From assembly GCA_903907985.1 (NCBI GenBank), contig CAIVQG010000033.1:1-58366 (forward strand): a DNA stretch of 58,366 nt. Direction: 5' to 3'. The position numbers and the translations under genes were made by a program. Numbering within the stretch: the first letter of the stretch is position 1; each line of letters starts with the position of its first letter. The notes under the pieces are model-generated. The model made no database searches and was not told the DNA's origin. It saw nothing but the letters and a program-made list of their open reading frames with translations. Origin of the DNA: an uncultured delta proteobacterium. Its GTDB lineage: Bacteria > Desulfobacterota > Syntrophia > Syntrophales > Smithellaceae. Of this stretch, positions 34,346 to 42,448 are shown piece after piece.

Positions 34346-34825
34346 ATGAAAAAGAAGAAAGAAATAATCAGCAGTGCAAGGATTTTTATCATCACAATGA
34401 TCGGTTGTCTATTGATAGCGAGTGCTGCCTTCGCGGCGGAAAAGGGAACGGCCAAAGAGGCCCAGGACCTGGTGGCGAAAGCCGTTGCTTATTACAAGGC
34501 CGAGGGACAGGAGAGGGCTTTTGCGTCCATTAACGATCCCAAGGGCCAGTTCACCAAAAAAGATCTTTATGTTTTTGTTTTCGACTTCAATGTGGTCTGC
34601 CTGGCCCACGGGGCCAACAAGGCGCTGGTTGGCAAGAACTTCTCTGAGCTCAAAGATTCCACTGGAAAACCGTTCGCGAAAGAAATAGTTGATGGCGCCA
34701 AGAGCAAAGGCAAGGGGTGGGTTGATTATAACTGGACCAATCCGCAAACCAAAAAGATCGAGGCCAAGTCATCTTATTATCAAAAGGATGGTGATTTGGT
34801 TTTCACCTGCGGGATCTACAAATAG
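34346..34825 (+). CDS. Secreted single-Cache protein, copy 2
   Basis: 159 residues from ATG 34346; ten residues longer at the N-terminus than the others, with a polar MKKKKEIISSAR lead before the hydrophobic signal core and cleavage after AFA. Domain marks: AKEAQDLVAKAVAYYKAEG, NDPKGQFTKKDLYVFVFDFN, AHGANKALVGKN, KGWVDYNWTNP, FTCGIYK. The binding-pocket loop is HGAN, as in copies 3-5, instead of HPTN. It begins 29 nt after copy 1 with ribosome site GGAAGGGGA. Confidence 0.85.
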   Translation: MKKKKEIISSARIFIITMIGCLLIASAAFAAEKGTAKEAQDLVAKAVAYYKAEGQERAFASINDPKGQFTKKDLYVFVFDFNVVCLAHGANKALVGKNFSELKDSTGKPFAKEIVDGAKSKGKGWVDYNWTNPQTKKIEAKSSYYQKDGDLVFTCGIYK

Positions 34826-34872
34826 AGGTTCAAAACTATGTGGCCGGCCGGACTTCCTGTTCTTCCGGCTGT
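34826..34872 (+). repeat. Repeated post-gene hairpin block, unit 1
   Basis: After the stop of Cache copy 2 comes a block with GGCCGGCCGGAC; GCCGGA and TCCGGC form a stem-loop. Closely related blocks follow copies 3 and 4 at 35385 and 36022, beginning GATTTGAAA/GGTTTGAAA and continuing CATCATG then CGGCCGGAC. They indicate that gene plus flank was duplicated as one unit. Confidence 0.55.
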
Positions 34873-34934
34873 TAGCAATAGCCTAGATATGATCCTGTAT
34901 GACCTGTATAATATTTAGAAAGGAGCAAAGAGAC

Positions 34935-35384
34935 ATGAAAAAAATTTTGATGGCGGCACTTATTTGTTTGATGACTGTTAGTTTTGCTTTTGCTCAGGAA
35001 AAGGGAACGGCCAAGGAGGCCCAGGATCTGGTAACGAAAGCCATTGCCTATTACAAGGCCGAGGGCAAGGACAAGGCATTTGCGGCCATTAATGACCCCA
35101 AGGGCCAGTTTACCAAAAAAGATCTTTATGTTTATGTCGCAGATCTCAATATTGTCGTTTTTGCCCATGGCGCCAATAAGGCTCTGGTTGGCAAGAACTT
35201 GTATGAACTCAAAGATTCCAATGGAAAACCGTTCGCGAAAGAAATAGCCGACGGCGCCAAGAGCAAAGGCAAAGGGTGGGTTGATTATAGCTGGACAAAT
35301 CCGACAACCAAAAAGATCGAGGCCAAGTCATCCTATTTCCAACGGGAAGGGGATCTCGTCTTCGTCTGCGGGTTCTACAAATAG
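34935..35384 (+). CDS. Secreted single-Cache protein, copy 3
   Basis: 149 residues from ATG 34935 (AAAGGAG upstream). Signal peptide MKKILMAALICLMTVSFAFA, then the Cache domain with GTAKEAQDLVTKAIAYY, NDPKGQFTKKDLYVYVADLN, AHGANKALVGKN, GWVDYSWTNP, ending VFVCGFYK. The strand after KKDLYVY reads VADLNIVVF, whereas copies 2, 4 and 5 read VFDFN..CL, so the pocket differs. Preceded by a 109-nt spacer whose last part (GATCCTGTATGACC ... AATATT) recurs before copy 5. Confidence 0.87.
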   Translation: MKKILMAALICLMTVSFAFAQEKGTAKEAQDLVTKAIAYYKAEGKDKAFAAINDPKGQFTKKDLYVYVADLNIVVFAHGANKALVGKNLYELKDSNGKPFAKEIADGAKSKGKGWVDYSWTNPTTKKIEAKSSYFQREGDLVFVCGFYK

Positions 35385-35421
35385 CCGATTTGAAACCATC
35401 ATGGCCGGCCGGACCCCGGTC
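35385..35421 (+). repeat. Repeated post-gene hairpin block, unit 2
   Basis: Second copy of the block: CGATTTGAAACCATCATG followed by GGCCGGCCGGACCCCGGTCC, where GGAC and GTCC form a small stem. It begins directly after the stop codon of Cache copy 3. Confidence 0.55.
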
Positions 35422-35571
35422 CATCGAGTATCTCACAATATCCGGGACATTGTCCTGTATTCTCTGCACACTCCTGATCTGCAGGGGAGAAGACACATAG
35501 GGACCTTTGCTTCCGGGTTAAAATATATTTATTGATTTTAAAAAACTAAAACAAAAGGAGAAAAGAAGAAA

Positions 35572-36021
35572 ATGAAAAAAATTTTGATGGCGGTTATTAT
35601 TTGTTTGCTTACGGCGAGTTTTGTTTTCGCTGCGGAAAAGGGAACGGCCAAGGATGCCCAGGATCTGGTGGCGAAAGCAGTTGCCTATTATAAGGCCGAG
35701 GGTAAGGACAAGGCATTTGCGGCCATTAATGACCCCAAAGGTCAGTTCGCCAAGAAGGATCTTTATGTTTTTGTTTTCGACTTCAATACCGTCTGTCTGG
35801 CCCATGGTGCTAACAAAGCGCTGGTCGGTAAGAATCTTAAAGAACTCAAGGACAGCAATGGAAAACAATTCATGAATGAAATGACCCAAGATGCCAAAAC
35901 CAAAGGCAAAGGATGGGTTGATTATCAATGGACAAACCCGACAACTAAAAAGATCGAAGCGAAGTCATCCTATTATCAAAAGGAAGGCGATATTTACTTC
36001 GGTTGTGGTATCTACAAATAA
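35572..36021 (+). CDS. Secreted single-Cache protein, copy 4
   Basis: 149 residues. Signal peptide MKKILMAVIICLLTASFVFA, then GTAKDAQDLVAKAVAYY, NDPKGQFAKKDLYVFVFDFN, AHGANKALVGKN, GWVDYQWTNP, ending YFGCGIYK. It is preceded by the longest spacer of the array (187 nt), AT-rich near its end, with ribosome site AAAAGGAG. Nearest relative is copy 5. Confidence 0.87.
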   Translation: MKKILMAVIICLLTASFVFAAEKGTAKDAQDLVAKAVAYYKAEGKDKAFAAINDPKGQFAKKDLYVFVFDFNTVCLAHGANKALVGKNLKELKDSNGKQFMNEMTQDAKTKGKGWVDYQWTNPTTKKIEAKSSYYQKEGDIYFGCGIYK

Positions 36022-36060
36022 CCGGTTTGAAAACATCATGATCGGCCGGACTCCGGTCCG
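36022..36060 (+). repeat. Repeated post-gene hairpin block, unit 3
   Basis: Third copy of the block, starting at the stop of Cache copy 4: CCGGTTTGAAAACATCATG, then CGGCCGGACTCCGGTCCG. CGGAC and GTCCG form a 5-bp stem with a TCCG loop. Confidence 0.55.
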
Positions 36061-36129
36061 CTGAGCAGCAGGCAACAGTTGGAAGTGATCCCGTATGGCC
36101 AGTGCAATATTAAAAAGGAGGGAAGCTGT

Positions 36130-36579
36130 ATGAAAAAATTTTTGATGGTGGTTATTATTTGTTTGCTTTCAGCCAGTTTTGTTTTCGCTCAGGAAAAGGG
36201 AACGGCCAAGGAGGCCCAGGACTTGGTGGCGAAAGCCATTGCCTACTACAAGGCCGAGGGCAAGGACAAGGCTTTTGCGGCCATTAACGATTCCAAAGGT
36301 CAGTTCACCAAAAATGATCTTTATGTCTTTGTTTTCGACTTCAACTCTGTCTGCCTGGCCCACGGGGCCAACAAGGCGCTTATTGGCAAGAACTTAAAGG
36401 AACTCAAAGACAGCAATGGAAAGCGGTTCATCGATGAAATGTCCCAAGCGGCCAAAACCAAAGGCAAGGGTTGGATTGATTATACCTGGACAAACCCGAC
36501 AAACAAAAAGATCGAGCCCAAGTCATCCTATTACGTCAAAGAAGGGGATATGTACTTTGGCTGCGGGATCTACAAATAG
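36130..36579 (+). CDS. Secreted single-Cache protein, copy 5
   Basis: 149 residues from ATG 36130 (AAGGAGG upstream). Signal peptide MKKFLMVVIICLLSASFVFA, then GTAKEAQDLVAKAIAYY, NDSKGQFTKNDLYVFVFDFN, AHGANKALIGKN, GWIDYTWTNP, ending YFGCGIYK. The otherwise constant NDPKG is NDSKG here. It is the last copy and is followed at 36650 by a chemoreceptor gene. Confidence 0.87.
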   Translation: MKKFLMVVIICLLSASFVFAQEKGTAKEAQDLVAKAIAYYKAEGKDKAFAAINDSKGQFTKNDLYVFVFDFNSVCLAHGANKALIGKNLKELKDSNGKRFIDEMSQAAKTKGKGWIDYTWTNPTNKKIEPKSSYYVKEGDMYFGCGIYK

Positions 36580-36594
36580 CCTGTTTAAAACCAT

Positions 36595-36629
36595 GATATC
36601 CAGACGGGCCGCAGGTCCGTCTGGATATC
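36595..36629 (+). terminator. 13-bp perfect hairpin between the Cache array and chemoreceptor 2
   Basis: GATATCCAGACGG at 36595-36607 and CCGTCTGGATATC at 36617-36629 pair perfectly across a 9-nt loop. No T-run follows; the ribosome site of the next gene comes 7 nt later. It may stabilise the array transcript or limit read-through into the chemoreceptor gene. It replaces the CGGCCGGAC hairpin block seen after copies 2-4. Confidence 0.6.
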
Positions 36630-36649
36630 ATTCACAGAGGGGATGAAAA

Positions 36650-38233
36650 ATGAGAAGAATTATCAAAAACCTGAAAATGTCACACAAATTAATCCTTACG
36701 CCCATTACTGCCGTTTTCTTTTTATTGTTACTTGCCAGCATTACCTACTATGGGCTCAGCGGCCAGCAGAAGGCCATTGATGACATCTTCAACAACCGTT
36801 TCAAGGGTTATCAGAATAGTTCGGAAATCGTTAAAAACATTGGCAATGTTCATGCCAACCTCTACAAGGTCATCAGTTGGGCCGGGGCAAACATCGGAGC
36901 GGATAAGACCGAAGCTCTGTCCAAGGAACAGCGCAGCGCCCTGGAAAAAACATTAGGTAATGTTAATGATATTCTGAAATCCGCTGCCCTTGCTCCGGAC
37001 GAGAAAAAGCTTTATCAGGACATCCTGCAGCAATTGAAGGACTATCAGTCTCCGGCTGTCGGAATACTGGATATGGCCACGACTGATTTGAATGCTGCAA
37101 CCATGTTCATGGCCAGTACCGATGAAAAATATCAGGTGCTCAACAAGACCCTGGGACAGCTTATGGATCTTGAAACCAGGCTCAGCAAAGAAAAATATGA
37201 TGCGGCAACGGCTAGTTCTGCCAGTGTCCAAAAAATATTTGTGGTTCTGATAATCATTGCCGTGGGATTGTTTGTCCTTATCAACATTTTCATGGCCCGC
37301 ATTATAACCCAGTCCATCATGCAAACGATTGCTGTTGTTCACAATGTGGCTGATGGTGATCTCACCCAAAATATTGATGTAGATTCGACGGACGAGATGG
37401 GTGAACTGGCCAGCTCCGTGAACACCATGCAGAGTAAAATGGGAGAAGCAGTTGGTCAGTCTTTGAGTATTGCGCAGGTTTTGGCCGATGCTTCCTCCCG
37501 GCAGGCGGCTGCCATCGAGCAAACATCGGCGTCTCTTGATGAAATGGCGTCCATGACCAAACGCAACGCCGGCAGCACCAACGAGGCCAACAACCTGATG
37601 AGCACGGCGAAACAGGCTATTCAAAAGGCTAATGTTTCCATGGCTGATCTTACAGTCTCCATGAAGCAGATCGCCTCGGCGAGTGAACAGACCCAGAAAA
37701 TAGTAAAAAGTATCGACGAGATTGCCTTCCAGACCAACCTGCTGGCTTTGAATGCCGCCGTGGAAGCGGCACGTGCCGGTGAGGCCGGCGCTGGATTCGC
37801 CGTAGTTGCCGATGAGGTCCGGAATCTGGCCATGCGCGCCACCGAGGCGGCCCGGAATACCTCGGAATTGATCGACAACATCGCCGGCAAGGTCAAAGAC
37901 GGAGATAATCTGGTAACTATAACCAATGATGTCTTTCAGCAGGTGACAACGAGTTCGGAGAAGGTTGTCCAACTGACGGCGGAGATTGCCTCCGCTTCTC
38001 AGGAACAGTCTCAGGGGATCGATCAGATCAATCGTGCCGTGGCCGAGATGAATCAGGTCACCCAGCAAAATGCGGCCAGCGCTGAAGAACTGACCTCCAT
38101 TATGTCGATGTTCAAGACAAACTATGAGGGAGAACATAAGACCGGGGCATCAAAAGTGAAAAAGTTAACAGCTTTTTCCGGTCGGGGAAATGCCTCCGAA
38201 AAGCTGATTCCGATGAATGACGATAACTTTTAA
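36650..38233 (+). CDS. Methyl-accepting chemotaxis protein with periplasmic four-helix-bundle domain
   Basis: Transmembrane chemoreceptor of 527 residues. TM1 is near residues 12-32, a mostly helical periplasmic domain covers about 33-190 (4HB_MCP-like, with YYGLSGQQKAIDDIF and repeated amphipathic helices), TM2 near 193-215, then a HAMP domain with DGDLTQNIDVDSTDEMGEL. The signalling domain has the hairpin tip [19 protein letters not shown] and EVRNLAMRATEAARN. GAGGGG precedes the ATG. Next to five secreted Cache proteins, its helical periplasmic domain is a candidate docking site for them, as known for some binding-protein-dependent receptors (inference). Confidence 0.9.
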   Translation: MRRIIKNLKMSHKLILTPITAVFFLLLLASITYYGLSGQQKAIDDIFNNRFKGYQNSSEIVKNIGNVHANLYKVISWAGANIGADKTEALSKEQRSALEKTLGNVNDILKSAALAPDEKKLYQDILQQLKDYQSPAVGILDMATTDLNAATMFMASTDEKYQVLNKTLGQLMDLETRLSKEKYDAATASSASVQKIFVVLIIIAVGLFVLINIFMARIITQSIMQTIAVVHNVADGDLTQNIDVDSTDEMGELASSVNTMQSKMGEAVGQSLSIAQVLADASSRQAAAIEQTSASLDEMASMTKRNAGSTNEANNLMSTAKQAIQKANVSMADLTVSMKQIASASEQTQKIVKSIDEIAFQTNLLALNAAVEAARAGEAGAGFAVVADEVRNLAMRATEAARNTSELIDNIAGKVKDGDNLVTITNDVFQQVTTSSEKVVQLTAEIASASQEQSQGIDQINRAVAEMNQVTQQNAASAEELTSIMSMFKTNYEGEHKTGASKVKKLTAFSGRGNASEKLIPMNDDNF

Positions 38234-38259
38234 TTGTAGTTAATTTGATAAGCAATATT

Positions 38260-38295
38260 ATCCGGGTGGCGTGATTTATCCGCCGCCCGGATTTG
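38260..38295 (+). terminator. Terminator-like hairpin after chemoreceptor 2
   Basis: ATCCGGGTGGCG at 38260-38271 pairs with CGCCGCCCGGAT at 38281-38292 (one G-T pair) across a 9-nt loop. Only a short T-tract follows (TTGCGT). It starts 27 nt after the chemoreceptor stop. Confidence 0.65.
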
Positions 38296-38341
38296 CGTGA
38301 TGTCATATAACAATTTTCCGGTATCTTATGGAAAAAAGTAA

Positions 38342-38370
38342 TTGACAGAAAAACGCTACTTCCCTATATT
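38342..38370 (+). promoter_or_regulatory. Sigma-70 promoter of the DapB-like gene
   Basis: TTGACA at 38342-38347, 17-bp spacer and TATATT at 38365-38370. The flanking AAAAAGTAATTGACAGAAAAA and ACTTCCC repeat those of the promoters at 32025 and 33677, linking this gene to the sensory block. The leader to 38485 is about 108 nt. Confidence 0.75.
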
Positions 38371-38484
38371 TCCCCTGTCCCAAAGCAATGTCCTATAAAA
38401 CATACAAACAATATACTTTTCGATAACAGACCAGCAACGCTCGGCCTGATTAAACCTGAAACATGATTATGGAGGGGAAAAAAT

Positions 38485-39525
38485 ATGTACCGCGTCATTC
38501 AATGTGCAACCGGATCAATTGGGCGCTCCACTTTGCGCCGCATTATCGATCATCCCGATCTGGAATTGGTAGGTCTTTTCGTTTACGGAAACAAGGCGGG
38601 GCTTGATGCCGGCCAGATAGCCAAGCGTCCTTCAACCGGCGTTATTGCCACGAGCAAGATGGATGAAATTCTCTCGCTGGAAGCCGACGTCGTTATTCAT
38701 ACCTCCCGTATCACCATACCCTATGCCAAGCAGAATGCCGAAGTTGAACAGTTCCTCGCGTCAGGGAAAAACGTCATCTCTGTTAACGGGTTTTTCTATC
38801 CGGAAGTCCATGGCGAAGCATATGCCGGGCCTTTGCGCGCGGCCTGCGAACGCGGAGGCAGTACGCTGGCCGGCGTGGGCCTCAATCCGGGATTCATCGC
38901 CGAACGTATTGCCCTGGTAATGTCGGGGCTTTGTGCCCAGGTTGACTATCTTGGTTCTTTCGAGATGGTGGACGGATCATATATTGATGCGCCGGATTTT
39001 GTTTTCGGTACAATGGGCTTTGGCACTGATCCCTCCGTGACCGACATCACGAAAGGACCGCTCGCGCAGCTTTATTTCGATCTTTATATCGAAACTTTTG
39101 CTTACGCCGCCGAGGCCATGGGGACGAGTATCGCGTCGATCAAGCCCGACCATCGCCTGACGCTCGCTCCGGAGGATATGAAAATCGCCGCCGGAACCAT
39201 CCGTCAGGGGACCGTTGCCGCTACGGAGTGGCGCTGGAATGCCGAATTTGCCGATGGACGCAGGATGACCCACTCCCTGCTCTGGACAGCTTCGCCACGG
39301 CTGCACGGAGATGATGACCCGGTCCACTGGCGCATCGAAATTAAGGGACGTCCTAATGTTCACTTGTCCTTCAGTCTGGAAGATCCTGATCCCGGGGCTC
39401 CTCCGTCACGCGCCGGAGCTGATGCAACAGCGGCTGCCGTAATTCGGGCCATCCCGGATGTATGCGCGGCCAAACCCGGCTTCTTCCGCTTTGCGCCACT
39501 GGCCCCTTTCCGGGAGAGGTTTTAG
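38485..39525 (+). CDS. DapB-like NAD(P)-dependent oxidoreductase
   Basis: A 346-residue Rossmann-fold protein related to dihydrodipicolinate reductase and 2,4-diaminopentanoate dehydrogenase. The nucleotide motif is QCATGSIGRSTLRRI near residues 6-20, with an N-terminal fold of about 140 residues (VVIHTSRI, NVISVNGF, GVGLNPGF) followed by an unassigned C-terminal catalytic part. The substrate is unknown; DapB-like proteins of this length occur near acyl-CoA and amine catabolic genes. GGAGGGG lies before the ATG. It is followed by an acyl-CoA ligase 98 bp downstream. Confidence 0.75.
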   Translation: MYRVIQCATGSIGRSTLRRIIDHPDLELVGLFVYGNKAGLDAGQIAKRPSTGVIATSKMDEILSLEADVVIHTSRITIPYAKQNAEVEQFLASGKNVISVNGFFYPEVHGEAYAGPLRAACERGGSTLAGVGLNPGFIAERIALVMSGLCAQVDYLGSFEMVDGSYIDAPDFVFGTMGFGTDPSVTDITKGPLAQLYFDLYIETFAYAAEAMGTSIASIKPDHRLTLAPEDMKIAAGTIRQGTVAATEWRWNAEFADGRRMTHSLLWTASPRLHGDDDPVHWRIEIKGRPNVHLSFSLEDPDPGAPPSRAGADATAAAVIRAIPDVCAAKPGFFRFAPLAPFRERF

Positions 39526-39623
39526 CGTCACAGGAAACAGGCGATTTTTGCCGTAGATCATTAAACAAATATTATTATTCCGTCTTGAAATTATAATATA
39601 AACAGGAAAGGGAGAAGGAGAGT

Positions 39624-41444
39624 ATGGCGAATTTGCAGATAGGCAATAAATCAATTCCGGTCATGTTTCGTGAAAATGTAGCCACCAGAGGATCAGCCGC
39701 CATGTGCGCCTACAGAAATGCTGAAGGAAAGTTTGTCGATATATCTTGGCTGGAAATGGACGCCATGTCGCGCGGCCTGGGAAAATACCTCATTTCACGG
39801 GGAATCAAGGCCGGTGATAAGGTGGCGATCTTCTCGGCCAACCGCTATGAGTGGTGGGTGGCGGATCTGGCAATTCTCTCGGCCGGTGCCATCAATGTGC
39901 CCGTTTATCCAACCAACACCACCAAAGAAACACATTACATTCTCAACGATTCCGATGCCCGCATTTGTTTTGTCGGCGCCAAAGAACAAATGCAGAAGGT
40001 GTTGGAAATTATCGACACCCTGCCCATGCTCGAAGAGATCATCATTTTCGACGAACTGGCGAAGGTTCCGCCCAAAGTTGTTGCCTTCTCGAACGCCCTG
40101 GAAACCGGCAAGGCCATCAATGACAATGGCGAACTGGATGGCCGGGTCAAGGACATTGACCCTAATTCCGTGGCGACGTTTATTTATACATCCGGCACAA
40201 CGGGCAACCCCAAGGGGGTTATGCTCAGCCACAACAACATGACGACCAATGCTGAACAGTGGAAGGCGCTCACTCCCGGAGTGCTCGACAGTATGCCGCA
40301 CATAGCTCTTTCCTTCCTGCCCTTGTCTCATGTATTCGAACGCACAATCACTTACTACGGGGCCTGTGTTTCCGCCGGCGCCAAGGTCTATTTCGCCAAG
40401 GACATTACAACCGTATTAACAGACATGATTGAAGTGCGGCCAACCATCTTTGCCAGTGTGCCGCGGGTCTTCGAGAAGATGCGCGGCGGTATTCTGGCCA
40501 AGGTTGGCCAGGCTCCGCCCCTGAAGCAGGCTCTTTTCAACTGGGCCATGGGCGTGGCGAAGAGGAATCTGCCGTATATCTGCAACGGCAAAAAGCGCAC
40601 CGGTCTGTTTGCGCTCGAGTATGCCCTGGCTTACAAGTTGATCATTTCCAAGCTTTTACACGCCATTGGTCTGGACCGTGTAATCATTGGCGGTTCCGGC
40701 GGCGGGCCGCTGTCGGCCGCCGACGCGGAATTCTTTATTGGCATGGGGATGATGGTGCTGGAAGGTTTCGGCATGACCGAGACTTCACCCCTTGCTCTGG
40801 CCAATGTACCCGGCCATATTCGCCCCGGCACGGTCGGGAAGCCCCTTACCAATACCCAGTGCAAGATCGGCGACGGAGGCGAACTCCTGATTAAGGGACC
40901 GCAGGTCATGCTGGGTTATTACAAGAATGATGCAGCCACCAAGGAAACATTCACCTCCGACGGCTTCCTGAAGACGGGTGATATAGCGGAGATTGACAGC
41001 GAGGGCAATTTCAAGATTACCGGGCGCATTAAGGATCTCATCATTACCTCCGGCGGCAAAAACATTTCGCCTCAGAACCTCGAAAACGCCTTGGCGGCCT
41101 CCCTATATATCGAACAGGCCTCGATCATCGGCGACAACCGCAACTATTTGACTGCCCTCATCGTACCGGCCTTCCCGGCGCTGGAAAACTGGGCCAAACA
41201 AAACGGCGTCACTTTTGCGAACCGCGAAGACCTTGTGGCCAATCCTAAGGTCAAGGAGCTCTACAATAAGGACGTCGAGGATAGCATGCAGGAATTTGGA
41301 CGGGTGGAGCAGATCAAAAAGTTCCACCTCCTGACTCAGGAATGGTCTCAGGACACTGGCGAGCTAACCCCGACCATGAAAGTCAAACGGCGGATTGTCA
41401 ACCAGAAGTACGCCCAGGTCATTGAAGATATGTACAAAGAGTAA
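39624..41444 (+). CDS. AMP-forming acyl-CoA synthetase (FadD15-like)
   Basis: The fourth ligase of about 600 residues (606 aa). Motifs: YTSGTTGNPKG, EGFGMTETSP, KTGDIA, GRIKDLIITSGGKNI and PTMKVKRR. It is very similar to the ligase at 26814, including RTGLFALEY and FLKTGD. GGAGAAGGAG precedes the ATG. The two similar ligases flank the activator and chemoreceptor/Cache block. The gene is convergent with the SDR gene at 41453, with only 8 bp between stops. Confidence 0.88.
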   Translation: MANLQIGNKSIPVMFRENVATRGSAAMCAYRNAEGKFVDISWLEMDAMSRGLGKYLISRGIKAGDKVAIFSANRYEWWVADLAILSAGAINVPVYPTNTTKETHYILNDSDARICFVGAKEQMQKVLEIIDTLPMLEEIIIFDELAKVPPKVVAFSNALETGKAINDNGELDGRVKDIDPNSVATFIYTSGTTGNPKGVMLSHNNMTTNAEQWKALTPGVLDSMPHIALSFLPLSHVFERTITYYGACVSAGAKVYFAKDITTVLTDMIEVRPTIFASVPRVFEKMRGGILAKVGQAPPLKQALFNWAMGVAKRNLPYICNGKKRTGLFALEYALAYKLIISKLLHAIGLDRVIIGGSGGGPLSAADAEFFIGMGMMVLEGFGMTETSPLALANVPGHIRPGTVGKPLTNTQCKIGDGGELLIKGPQVMLGYYKNDAATKETFTSDGFLKTGDIAEIDSEGNFKITGRIKDLIITSGGKNISPQNLENALAASLYIEQASIIGDNRNYLTALIVPAFPALENWAKQNGVTFANREDLVANPKVKELYNKDVEDSMQEFGRVEQIKKFHLLTQEWSQDTGELTPTMKVKRRIVNQKYAQVIEDMYKE

Positions 41445-41452
41445 GGTTCGTT

Positions 41453-42220
41453 TCAGGTGAGGAACAATCCTCCGTTAACATGGAAGGTCTGTCCGGTGAT
41501 GTAGCTTGAAGCATCGGAAGCCAGCAGCAAAGCTACGCCGACAAGGTCATCAGGTTGACCAACACGTCGCAGAGGTACTTTGCCGATTACTTTGCGGCGC
41601 TGTTCGGCGGGCATCAGAGCGAGCATGCGCGTATCGATCATGCCGGGGGCAATGCAATTAACGCGAATTCCGCAGGGTCCCAATTCGAGGGCCATGGTCC
41701 GGCTGAGACCTTCAACGCCGGCCTTGGCAGCGGTATAGTGAGCGCTTGTTTCACCGCCCGTATGCGCGATGATGGAGGAGAAGTTAATGATCGAACCCTT
41801 GCGCCGCTCCGTCATCTGCGGCAAAACGGCCTGAGTGCAAAGGAAAACGGACGTCAGGTTAACATCGATCACTTTCTGCCACGAGGCGAGATCCATTTTC
41901 TGGAAAGGAACGGGGTTGCTGATCGCCGCCACGTTGATCAGGACATCCGGAGCGCCGAATGTTTGCAGGCATTGATTCACCATGTCGGCAACATCTGCCG
42001 CCCGGCTTACGTCCACCCGGCATCCCCGGGAATGGCCGTCGTCCGAATGGTCAAAGGCGGAAATGCTCTCATCCATGTCTGCGGCTAATACTTTCGCTCC
42101 GGCCGTGACAAAAGCCCGGGCAATTGCGTTTCCAATGCCCTGGGCAGCGCCGGTGATAAGTACGATTTTGTCCTTAATCTCCGGGAATCCATTTCTCTTC
42201 ATCTGTCTATCGCTGTCCAT
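41453..42220 (-). CDS. Short-chain dehydrogenase/reductase (SDR), probably TetR-controlled
   Basis: Classical SDR of 255 residues from the ATG at 42218-42220, chosen because GGAG lies 8 nt upstream; the open frame starts at 42241. Motifs: TGAAQGIG near 20, NVAAIS in place of the usual NNAG, FSSIIA and the catalytic YTAAK. The C-terminal GQTFHVNGG is FabG-like, so 3-oxoacyl thioester reduction or 3-hydroxyacyl oxidation is plausible. It is divergent from the TetR gene across a 228-bp region that holds a TetR-type operator. Confidence 0.87.
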   Translation of the reverse strand: MDSDRQMKRNGFPEIKDKIVLITGAAQGIGNAIARAFVTAGAKVLAADMDESISAFDHSDDGHSRGCRVDVSRAADVADMVNQCLQTFGAPDVLINVAAISNPVPFQKMDLASWQKVIDVNLTSVFLCTQAVLPQMTERRKGSIINFSSIIAHTGGETSAHYTAAKAGVEGLSRTMALELGPCGIRVNCIAPGMIDTRMLALMPAEQRRKVIGKVPLRRVGQPDDLVGVALLLASDASSYITGQTFHVNGGLFLT

Positions 42221-42375
42221 CAGCATTCTCCATCTATTCATCGTTTTTTTATAGCGTTTCTTATTATATCCAAGAGAATTTTTCTATTAACTTTTTGGAG
42301 ACGATAAATCTTTCTGACTAAGAAACGAATAATTATTGAGGAAATTCATTTTTTTGTCCTAGACGATAATTTTTC

Positions 42376-42404
42376 TTGACAGGGAAAACAATTGCCGTTA
42401 TTTA
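42376..42404 (+). promoter_or_regulatory. Sigma-70 promoter of the tetR gene
   Basis: TTGACA at 42376-42381, a 17-bp spacer and TATTTA at 42399-42404. The -10 overlaps the left edge of the palindromic operator at 42401-42428, so repressor binding would block polymerase directly. Confidence 0.7.
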
Positions 42405-42428
42405 CAGACCGACCAGTCGGTTTGTAAA
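42401..42428. promoter_or_regulatory. TetR-type operator
   Basis: A 28-bp imperfect palindrome with core ACCGACCAGTCGGT; the two 14-bp arms match at 12 positions. ACCGACNNGTCGGT cores are typical of TetR operators of the fatty-acid/aromatic type. It covers the tetR -10 region, indicating autorepression, and it may also affect the divergent SDR gene. Confidence 0.8.
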
Positions 42429-42448
42429 TAAAAAGGGAGTAAAAACAG

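Noticed and set aside
34826-36129. CRISPR-like repeats between the Cache genes
   Set aside because: The repeated blocks are few, differ in length and follow gene stops; they come from duplication of the gene unit.
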